NCBI GenBank assembly: GCA_963747345.1
Contig: CAVVFA010000001.1
Coordinates: 310,001-374,000 of the forward strand
Source of the DNA: GCA-2746795 sp963747345
GTDB lineage: Bacteria; Chloroflexota; Anaerolineae; Promineifilales; Promineifilaceae
Direction of reading: 5' to 3'
DNA: 64,000 nucleotides
Shown piece after piece: positions 57,897 to 64,000 of this stretch. The notes below the pieces were generated by a model. That model had not been told where the DNA came from. It was given only the letters and a program-made list of their open reading frames with translations, and ran no database searches. A program made the translations under genes and the position numbers. Position 1 is the stretch's first letter; each line of letters starts with the position of its first letter.

Positions 57897-58922
57897 GTGT
57901 CTAGCCTCGCTAATAAATTCTCGCTCCCCAGTCTTCAAAACCCCTTTTGGTTTACCATTTTCAGCCTTGTTGGCTATCTGATTCTTGTTGTCTGGATGCC
58001 AATCTGGCTTTGGTTCGACCGGCTGCCTTTGCCTGACATTCGCACGTTTACGCCTTCACCGTTAACGGCCGTTCTCTATGCAATCTGGTTATGTGGCATG
58101 TTTCTGGTCTACTGGTGGGCATTCCGGGCGATTCGGTGGGGGAAACGGCCGTTTTCTCTGCCCGCCATCCTCCTCACTACCAGCTTGTTTGCCATTTTGC
58201 TCTGGCAAACCGTCCCGTTTAATGCCACTGATGTCTACCGCTACGTCATTCGCGGCCGCATTCAAAGCGCCTATGGTGAAAGTCCCTTTACCACGCCGCC
58301 CAACCAATTCCCCGATGATGCCTTGGCCGATTTTGCAGGCGAGTGGGCAGATGCCACTTCTCCATACGGGCCTGTTTGGGAATTGACGGCGGGGCTGACC
58401 ACTCGCTTGAGTGGCGAAAATTTATTAGCGGGACTATTGTTATTCAAGGGCGTGGCGGTGCTCACGTTTCTGGTCAACACGGTGTTGATTTGGCTGCTGC
58501 TGGCGGAAAGCAAAACGGCCGTTCGCTCGGCCTACACCTTGCTTTGGGCGTGGAATCCGGCACTTCTGCTCATCTTCATTGCTGACGGTCATAACGACGG
58601 GCTGATGATCATGTGGCTGCTGCTGGGCTTGTTCGTTTCCCGACGGGGACATCCCACGGCTGGCTTTTTGCTCATGCTGCTGGCTCCGCTGACCAAACCG
58701 ATTGGCGTGCTCGCCCTCCCCTTCTTTTTCTTGACTGCCCTCCGTGCCATGCCAGACTGGAAAACGCGGGGCAAGTTTGTCCTGTTTACCACCCTCGGCG
58801 CTGTGGTGCTGATTGCGCTCACCTTCCTACCGTTTGGCTCTCCCCTGGATTTGGTGAGCCGGCTCACTCCGCGAGATTGCCGCCGTGCCTGGGTTTTCTC
58901 TGGCGGTGATGCTCATGTTTAG
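57897..58922 (+). CDS. Polyprenol-dependent membrane glycosyltransferase, N-terminal part
   Basis: The GTG start at 57897 is 20 bp after the kinase stop. This multi-helix protein has the first-loop motif VPFNATDVYRYVIRGRIQSA, then YGESPF, of GT-C type mannosyltransferases (MptB/GT87-like), in which the aspartate after NAT is the likely catalytic base. WAWNPALLLIFIADGHNDGLM is another typical segment. About eight TM helices are seen in this part. The frame changes near 58868-58874 at a CC pair: LTPRD should read LTREIAAVPGFSLAV, with one C fewer. The remainder is in the next entry. It transfers a sugar from a polyprenol phosphate to a cell-envelope acceptor; the acceptor is unknown. Confidence 0.78.
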   Translation: MSSLANKFSLPSLQNPFWFTIFSLVGYLILVVWMPIWLWFDRLPLPDIRTFTPSPLTAVLYAIWLCGMFLVYWWAFRAIRWGKRPFSLPAILLTTSLFAILLWQTVPFNATDVYRYVIRGRIQSAYGESPFTTPPNQFPDDALADFAGEWADATSPYGPVWELTAGLTTRLSGENLLAGLLLFKGVAVLTFLVNTVLIWLLLAESKTAVRSAYTLLWAWNPALLLIFIADGHNDGLMIMWLLLGLFVSRRGHPTAGFLLMLLAPLTKPIGVLALPFFFLTALRAMPDWKTRGKFVLFTTLGAVVLIALTFLPFGSPLDLVSRLTPRDCRRAWVFSGGDAHV

Positions 58923-59391
58923 CACGACGCTGGTCGGCCAACCGATCTCGCTTACCCTGTTGTCGGCTGTTGGCGTGGTGTTTACGGGAACGGCCGTTCT
59001 CCTTGGCATTTGGCTTTTGTGGCGCACCTGGCGGGGCCGCTCTCCCGAGCGCAGTATCGCGGATATTTTTGGCGTGTACATTTTGCAAGCGCTCAGTTTC
59101 CGCATCTGGTACGCGGCCTGGCCTTTCCCCTGGTTGTTGTTGGATGATGGGTGGGGGGATAACGGCCGTACTGAGCCGGGTCGAAGCGCCTGTTTTTCCT
59201 ACCGCTTACGTGTGGGACTCTGGTTCCTGCTGACCAGCCAACTTTCCGTTCTCATTTACGGCCATCTGCGTATTTACGCGCTCGGTGGCAGTCAAGTAGC
59301 CGCCCATCTCATCGGGGTGCCATTTACCTTCGGTCTCCCGTTCCTGCTCGCTTGGCGAAACCCCAAAGAGAACTTCGATACCGACCTGTAA
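58885..59391 (+). CDS. Polyprenol-dependent membrane glycosyltransferase, C-terminal part
   Basis: Continuation of the preceding gene after a one-base frame change; its first native residues are REIAAVPGFSLAVMLMF. It carries the last TM helices (VGVVFTGTAVLLGIWLLW; GVYILQALSFRIWYAAWPF; LGLWFLLTSQLSVLIYGH-like) and ends at DTDL. The two parts together give about 498 residues, close to the family's usual size. The segment FRIWYAAWPFPWLL is similar to the late W-P motif of MptB-like proteins. It contains AACGGCCGTT and a degenerate copy. Confidence 0.75.
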   Translation: MPGFSLAVMLMFSTTLVGQPISLTLLSAVGVVFTGTAVLLGIWLLWRTWRGRSPERSIADIFGVYILQALSFRIWYAAWPFPWLLLDDGWGDNGRTEPGRSACFSYRLRVGLWFLLTSQLSVLIYGHLRIYALGGSQVAAHLIGVPFTFGLPFLLAWRNPKENFDTDL

Positions 59392-59791
59392 ATTGTTTCA
59401 TGCACTTTGTGACATATATGGTAAACTTTGTCGTATCCATTGTGCATACCTAATCCACAGCATAAAGCATATTATTAGTGACGAATTTTAACTTGCAGAA
59501 AACGGCCGTTACCCACTAATTAAACGCTCGGAAAACAAGGCCAACGTAATAGCATAAGCTTTTCGCACTTCCCAATAGTTCCTGCTACAAAACTCATACG
59601 TAATCTTCCGCCACAAGCATAAAATGACGTAAAACTGAACCATCGCTACCGCTTAAAATACTTCCGTATAAAAGTTCATAGACGAATGTCTCGACAAAAT
59701 GTCGCGACAGAATGTCTTTATAACTGAAATCGTGAATATCATGTGATAGAGTTTGTCCAAAATTTTTAGTCAAGATAGTAGGAGGAAGGAA
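59392..59791. other. 400-bp intergenic region before the nucleoside transporter operon
   Basis: The region holds AACGGCCGTT at 59501-59510 and two operator-like boxes at 59687-59709, close to where the operon promoter should be. No ORF is convincing. The very good ribosome-binding site TAGGAGGAAGGA lies just before the gene at 59792. Confidence 0.5.
59687..59709. promoter_or_regulatory. Tandem palindromic boxes TGTCNCGACA, possible operator
   Basis: TGTCTCGACA at 59687-59696 and TGTCGCGACA at 59700-59709 are spaced 13 bp centre to centre, and GAATGTC follows. The second is a perfect palindrome, the first has one mismatched pair. The position 80-105 bp before the lipoprotein start fits a regulator binding site for the transporter operon. 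The regulator is not known. Confidence 0.5.
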
Positions 59792-61144
59792 ATGATTATT
59801 AAACGCCTGTTCAAAAGAGAAGATAGTTTGTTCCGTAAAATTGGTTTACTTGTGGTACTCGTTATTCTGGTTCTCGGGATGACAATGTGTACCTCTCAAG
59901 AGCCAGCCGCCGAAGCACCGACGGAAGAAGTCCCCGACGCAAGTGCTGAAGAGACAACGGCAGAAGAAGCTGCTCCTGCTGAAGAAATGCCTGCCGGAGA
60001 AGCTGAAGACGCCGTCACCCTCGCCATCGAACATTTTAGCGTCATCGAAGGCACAACCTGGTCTGGTGCCCACAACCGCGCCGGACAGCGCCTCGCCGAA
60101 AAATACCCCAACGTAGAGTACGTCTATCGTGAAGAAGTCGGCCCCGACCTCTCAGTTCCCTACGCCGAAGAAATGATCTCTGAAGGTGCAGACATCGTCA
60201 TTGGCAACGCCGAGTTTATGGGCTTACCCTTACAGGAAATCGCCGAAAAATATCCCGACACTTACTTCGGGTCCATCATTGCCAGCGATTTAACCACCAA
60301 ACAAAACTTCATTCGCCTGTTCCCCCGTCAATATCAAGCCCTGTATTTAGAAGGACTCATCGCCGGTGCGCTCACCGAAACTGGCAATATCGGCATCGTC
60401 TCGGCCTTCCCTTCCGTTCAGGTGATTCGTCGTCAGAATGGCTTCATCCTCGGGGTACAAGATGCAGCCGAAATACTTGGTAAAGACATCAATATCTACG
60501 TCAAATATGCCGGTGATTGGTTCCTGCCCCCTGAAGAACGTGGCATTGCCGAAGCCTTAATCAGCCAAAACAACGTCGATGTCCTCACCCAACAAACCGA
60601 TTCCGGTTCGCCGCTTGATGTGGCTCAAGAACAAGGCATCTGGTTCGTCGGTAAAGACATGGACATCGTTGGCTTCTACGGTTGGTCAGACACAGATACC
60701 GTTGCCGTTTCCTTCGACACCCGCTGGGAAGTGCTCTACGAACAAATGATCAACGATTATTTGGCTGGCAACAAAAATCCAGAGACCGTTTTGTACCTCG
60801 GTATGGACGATTCCATTGTGCTGGCAGACGGCACAGAACTTCCCACCGTAGACATCATGAACGACAATAAAGTGGGCATTGAAGCCATCAGTCCCAAAGC
60901 CCTACCCTTGATTCCTGAAGAAATTCTTAACCTCGTTGAACAGCGCCGCGAACAAATGATAGCTGGCGAATGGGATCCCTTCACCGAACACGCCTTCATC
61001 AGCAATGGTACAGGCTTGGCTCTTGATGGGCTGCCCATTCCCGCAGCAGGCGAAGAAGTCAAGCCAGCCGGTGAAGTACCAACAGCAGAATGGCTGCTTT
61101 CCAAATTTAATTTCGACGTGCAAGGCGTAACTATATTAGAATAA
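59792..61144 (+). CDS. BMP-family nucleoside-type ABC transporter lipoprotein
   Basis: I choose ATG 59792, right after TAGGAGGAAGGAA, not the TTG at 59753. The 450-residue protein has a positively charged start, a hydrophobic helix (about 17-32) and Cys33 in a lipobox-like GMTMC. An acidic Glu/Ala/Thr-rich spacer follows, then a BMP (PnrA/TmpC-like) binding domain: YAEEMISEGADIVIGNAEF, FPRQYQALYLEGLIAGAL, GNIGIVSAFPSVQVIRRQNGF, VDVLTQQTDSGSPLDVAQE, WEVLYEQMINDYL. BMP proteins bind nucleosides or similar compounds for import. It is followed by matching ATPase and permease genes. A hairpin at 61166-61198 separates it from the ATPase gene. Confidence 0.92.
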   Translation: MIIKRLFKREDSLFRKIGLLVVLVILVLGMTMCTSQEPAAEAPTEEVPDASAEETTAEEAAPAEEMPAGEAEDAVTLAIEHFSVIEGTTWSGAHNRAGQRLAEKYPNVEYVYREEVGPDLSVPYAEEMISEGADIVIGNAEFMGLPLQEIAEKYPDTYFGSIIASDLTTKQNFIRLFPRQYQALYLEGLIAGALTETGNIGIVSAFPSVQVIRRQNGFILGVQDAAEILGKDINIYVKYAGDWFLPPEERGIAEALISQNNVDVLTQQTDSGSPLDVAQEQGIWFVGKDMDIVGFYGWSDTDTVAVSFDTRWEVLYEQMINDYLAGNKNPETVLYLGMDDSIVLADGTELPTVDIMNDNKVGIEAISPKALPLIPEEILNLVEQRREQMIAGEWDPFTEHAFISNGTGLALDGLPIPAAGEEVKPAGEVPTAEWLLSKFNFDVQGVTILE

Positions 61145-61165
61145 CTGGCATGAACGCATAACTAA

Positions 61166-61198
61166 ATGGCAGGGCGAGCCACCAGCTCGCTCTGCCAT
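61166..61198 (+). terminator. Hairpin after the BMP lipoprotein gene
   Basis: ATGGCAGGGCGAGC (61166-61179) and GCTCGCTCTGCCAT (61185-61198) pair over 14 positions with one G-T wobble and a 5-base loop. No T-run follows. It probably stabilises or partly terminates the lipoprotein mRNA ahead of the less-needed ATPase and permease genes. Confidence 0.7.
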
Positions 61199-61226
61199 AC
61201 AAAACCCACAACGACAAAGGTTTATT

Positions 61227-62276
61227 GTGCTGCTGGAACAAATAAAACGCGGGGAAACAGTCCTGGAAGCACGGGGAATCTCAAAAAGATTCCCTGGTGT
61301 TGTTGCCAATGAAAACATCGATTTTGCCATCAAAGCGGGCGAAATCCACGCTATCTTAGGTGAAAACGGCGCTGGAAAATCCACCTTGATGAAAATCCTC
61401 TTCGGACAATACCAGCCAGATGCTGGAGAGATTTTCCTGAATGGCAAGCCAGTCAAATTCAAATCCCCTCTTGACGCTATCGATCGCGGCATTGGCATGG
61501 TTCATCAACATCGCAAACTCATTCCCGCCCATACCGTGCTCGAAAATATCATTTTAGGTCATCCCCGTGCTGGCAAGATTCTGGATAGCAAACGCACCTC
61601 TGCTGAAATTCATGCGCTTTGCGAAGAATTTGGTTTTAGTATCGATCTCAAAGCCAAAGTGTGGCATCTATCTGAAGGGGAGAAGCAGATTGTTGAAATC
61701 CTGAAATCGCTCTATCGTGGTGCCGAACTGCTCATCATGGATGAACCCACAGCCGGATTGACACCGCTGGAAACGGAGAAGCTGCTAACCTCCATCGAAG
61801 CCATGTCCCGTGATGGTCTCGCCATCGTGCCCTTCATCACCCATAAACTCCCCATCGTCTTACGCATTAGTGACCAGATAACCGTGCTGCGACATGGCAA
61901 AGTGGTCTCTAGCGTCGCCACAGAACACGCCAGCGAAAAGAGTTTGGCAACTGAACTGGTGGGTCGGGAAATCATCTTCAATATCGAACGGAAAAAGGCG
62001 GAGATAGGCGAAACGGTTCTTCAAGTTGAAAACCTTTCAGCACTCAGTGACAAAGGGGTTCGGGCCTTAAATGGTGCTTCGTTTTCTATTCGTGCGGGCG
62101 AAATTTTCGGGGTGGCTGGTGTTTCCGGCAACGGGCAGCGGGAATTAGTGGAATGTTTGGCCGGTCTGCGCGATAGTGAAGAAGGGCGTGTTGTGCTTGA
62201 AGGCACAGACATTACATCGGCTTCCAGCTATGACCGTTGGCAATCTGGGCATGGGCTACATTCCAGAAGATCGTAA
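61227..62276 (+). CDS. Nucleoside-type ABC transporter ATPase (double NBD), N-terminal part
   Basis: The GTG start at 61227 follows AAAGG. NBD1 has Walker A LGENGAGKSTLMKILFG, Q-loop MVHQHRKLIPAHTVLENI, signature HLSEGEKQIVEILKSL, Walker B LLIMDEPTAGLTPLE and switch ITHKL. NBD2 begins with ALNGASFSIRAGEIFGVAGVSGNGQRELVEC. The frame is lost near 62245-62250: SYDRWQSG should continue as MGYIPEDRNHVG. The architecture is that of RbsA/YufO-type double ATPases. The continuation is in the next entry. Confidence 0.9.
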   Translation: MLLEQIKRGETVLEARGISKRFPGVVANENIDFAIKAGEIHAILGENGAGKSTLMKILFGQYQPDAGEIFLNGKPVKFKSPLDAIDRGIGMVHQHRKLIPAHTVLENIILGHPRAGKILDSKRTSAEIHALCEEFGFSIDLKAKVWHLSEGEKQIVEILKSLYRGAELLIMDEPTAGLTPLETEKLLTSIEAMSRDGLAIVPFITHKLPIVLRISDQITVLRHGKVVSSVATEHASEKSLATELVGREIIFNIERKKAEIGETVLQVENLSALSDKGVRALNGASFSIRAGEIFGVAGVSGNGQRELVECLAGLRDSEEGRVVLEGTDITSASSYDRWQSGHGLHSRRS

Positions 62277-62776
62277 TCATGTTGGCTCCATTGCTGATTT
62301 CTACCCTCGTCGAAAATACCACGATGAATTATTTCTTTGATGACAAATTCTCTCATCGAGGCAACCTGGATTATAAAAAGCTGCGCAGCCTGACTGAAGA
62401 ATTGATTTCCGAGTATGGGGTAGCGACACCAAGTCCTGATGTATTGGCGAAAAATTTGTCAGGTGGCAACCTGCAAAAATTGATTTTGGCGCGTGTCCTT
62501 TCACGTAACCCTCGGCTCGTCATCGCCGCCATACCGACCCAGGGCTTAGACATTGGCGCGATTGAGTTTGTGCGTAACAAACTCAATGAAGCGAAATTCA
62601 ATAATGCTGCCGTGTTACTCATTTCCGAAGACCTCGATGAAATTTTTTCTTTGAGCGATTGGATAGCTCCCATCTACGAAGGGCGGTTTATGGGTATCAT
62701 TCCCGCAGACGAGGCCAAAAGAGAAAATGTCGGGGCGATGATGGCTGGCATTACCCTGGATGAGGAAGTGGCATGA
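62237..62776 (+). CDS. Nucleoside-type ABC transporter ATPase (double NBD), C-terminal part
   Basis: After the first break, a short stretch in a third frame encodes GMGYIPEDRNHVGSIADF (about 62248-62300). A second break near 62301-62305 leads into this frame at TLVENTTMNYFFDD. The true protein is therefore broken twice: one G too many in GGG near 62248, and one base too many in TTTCTACC near 62303. NBD2 ends with NLSGGNLQKLILARVLSRNP (signature), LVIAAIPTQGLDIGAIE (Walker B region with the usual degenerate second site) and VLLISEDLDEIFSLSDWIAPIYEGR. Joined length is about 516 residues. The stop overlaps the permease ATG (ATGA). Confidence 0.88.
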   Translation: MAIWAWATFQKIVIMLAPLLISTLVENTTMNYFFDDKFSHRGNLDYKKLRSLTEELISEYGVATPSPDVLAKNLSGGNLQKLILARVLSRNPRLVIAAIPTQGLDIGAIEFVRNKLNEAKFNNAAVLLISEDLDEIFSLSDWIAPIYEGRFMGIIPADEAKRENVGAMMAGITLDEEVA

Positions 62777-63907
62777 AAATCGGAAGCTATCAACTCAAGC
62801 TAGAAAAACGAACAACGCTAACGCCTTGGCAAGCTGTGGTGAACGCAATTTTGGCAATTGTTGTGGCTTTGTTTTTGTTTGGCTTTATCTTTATCTTTGC
62901 GGGGATTAGCCCACTTACTGCCTACAAAGAAATATTTTCCTACGCATTTTTCAATGAATTTGGGCTGCCACTAACCATCAATCGGTTTATATTCCTTTTA
63001 TTGTGTACCTATGCCTTTGTGATTCCTTATCGGGCTGGCTTGTGGAACATCGGCATGACGGGGCAGCTTTACGCAGGGGCCTTGGCAGCCTTTGGCGTTT
63101 TGTATGTTTTTGGTGTCAATGAATTCAATGCGACCTATCCACCAGCCATTATACTGCTGCCTCTTGTTGTCTTGGGAGCCGCGCTGGGCGGGGCGGCAAT
63201 TGGTGCCATCGCCGGTTATATGAAAGGAAAATACGACATCAACGAAATTGTGGTGACGATGATGTTGAATTTTATGATGTATTGGTTTGTGTCGTTCATG
63301 ATCAAGGATGGGGGAATTTTCATGAATGCAGGCGGTCGCGGGGAAAGTTTTGAATTACCCACTGCGCTGCGGGCGCCTATCATCTTTGATGTGCCTATTA
63401 CAATTTTCTTGGCGCTGGGTGCAGGTGTCTTTTTGTATTATTTGTTTGAGAAGACCAGACTTGGTTATGAAATTAAGGCGTATGGGCAAAATCCAGCGGC
63501 AGCCGCTTATGCTGGCATTAGCCGACTGCGAATTCCTGTTTTGGTATTTGTGATGGGTGGTGCTTTGGCTGGGTTGGCTGGTTACCATTATTTTGGCGCG
63601 GTGCCGGGTGTTTACAAAATTGCCAGAAATTATGGCTTGTTTGGTGACCTTGGCTTTTTATGGCATTATTTGTGGTTTGATTTCACAAGGGAATCCATTG
63701 GGCGCGATTCCGGTGGCTTTGATATTTGGCGGATTGTCTGTAGGCGGCCGTTTTGTGCAAGGCAAGTTGGGCATGAGTTTTGGTGTGGATTTTGCGTTGT
63801 TAGGTGTCTTGATGATTACGTTGGTTGCATTCCAATTTTTCTACCGGTATCGGATTGCATGGGTGAAGACAAACGAGGAGAGGCTAGATGTGGGAGTTTT
63901 GGACTAG
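62773..63907 (+). CDS. Nucleoside-type ABC transporter permease 1, one frame break
   Basis: The ATG overlaps the ATPase stop by 4 bp. Landmarks of the BPD_transp_2 (YufP-like) family are YRAGLWNIGMTGQLYAGALAA, GKYDINEIVVTMMLNFMM and RLGYEIKAYGQNPAAAAYAGI. At a T5 run near 63655-63659 the frame goes wrong: GDLGFLWH should read GDLGFYGIICGLISQGNPLG, with one T fewer. The correct frame ends at 63907 with NEERLDVGVLD, giving about 378 residues; the continuation of the first frame to 63936 is not native. The last bases overlap the second permease by 20 bp. Confidence 0.9.
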
Positions 63908-64000
63908 AAGTTTTGATGCGTCTACTATTTTCTTGATTGCCGGGCTTGGTGAACTGATTGGGCAGCGCTCCGGCATTTTAAATGTGGGCATTGAAGGCGT
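63888..64000 (+). CDS. Nucleoside-type ABC transporter permease 2, N-terminal fragment
   Basis: The ATG at 63888 follows AGGAGAGG and reads MWEFWTRSFDASTIFLIAGL, then GELIGQRSGILNVGIEG, running off the window. The GELxxxRSGILNVGIEG motif is the N-terminal signature of YufQ/BmpB-like second permeases. It overlaps the first permease gene by 20 bp and completes the binding protein, ATPase, permease, permease operon order. Confidence 0.9.
   Translation, partial: MWEFWTRSFDASTIFLIAGLGELIGQRSGILNVGIEG

Noticed and set aside
438..59510. AACGGCCGTT copies as a CRISPR or DNA-uptake array
   Set aside because: The copies are single, irregularly spaced over the whole window and mainly inside genes, so there is no repeat-spacer structure. 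DNA uptake sequences are possible in principle but are usually not palindromic.

Overview
The window is a 64-kb bacterial chromosome segment that most resembles a filamentous or environmental Chloroflexota (inference, from large GAF/PAS sensor paralogues, a Herpetosiphon-like diterpene gene pair, bmp-type nucleoside transporter genes and overall gene style; no rRNA or other phylogenetic marker is present). No tRNA, rRNA, CRISPR array or transposase gene was seen. Two features run through the whole window. First, the 10-bp palindrome AACGGCCGTT occurs about 50 times exactly, in genes and between genes. Second, about 17 single-base frame breaks interrupt otherwise well conserved genes, often at short homopolymers, so many are probably sequence errors rather than real decay.

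Left part (1-12 kb): the end of a methyltransferase gene, a frameshifted cupin gene, an FAD-dependent oxidoreductase, a GH38 alpha-mannosidase on the minus strand whose 3' part is broken four times, msrA, a nucleoside hydrolase plus HAD hydrolase pair, and a three-gene diterpene operon. That operon has a class II cyclase with a DxDD motif (PDGDDT), an Rv3378c/kolavelool-synthase-like enzyme, and a small membrane protein.

Centre (12.5-48.7 kb): about 35 kb of co-directional, tightly packed genes. Nine large sensor proteins are built from TM/Cache/HAMP inputs and strings of GAF and PAS domains but have no kinase or other output domain. A SpoIIAA/STAS-like protein lies between the eighth and ninth. 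One soluble hybrid PAS/GAF histidine kinase comes last, and a stand-alone receiver protein follows. All nine kinase-less proteins end in the same roughly 45-residue tail, which the kinase lacks. The simplest reading is a multi-subunit sensory complex or array feeding one kinase and one CheY-like receiver. This is the best candidate for an undescribed system.

Right part (48.7-64 kb): on the minus strand, a polar amino-acid ABC transporter (a lipoprotein with two nearly identical tandem binding domains, a permease and an ATPase), followed by a RecB/Cas4-type nuclease and a THUMP-like methyltransferase; a small CBM48 protein flanked by two inverted copies of a 113-bp repeat; then on the plus strand psuG, a NarL-type histidine kinase, a membrane mannosyltransferase-like gene, and a bmp-type nucleoside ABC transporter operon that runs off the end. 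Four copies of the 113-bp MITE-like repeat lie between genes at 5.9, 48.0, 54.4 and 55.0 kb. One of them provides the stop codon of the large histidine kinase.
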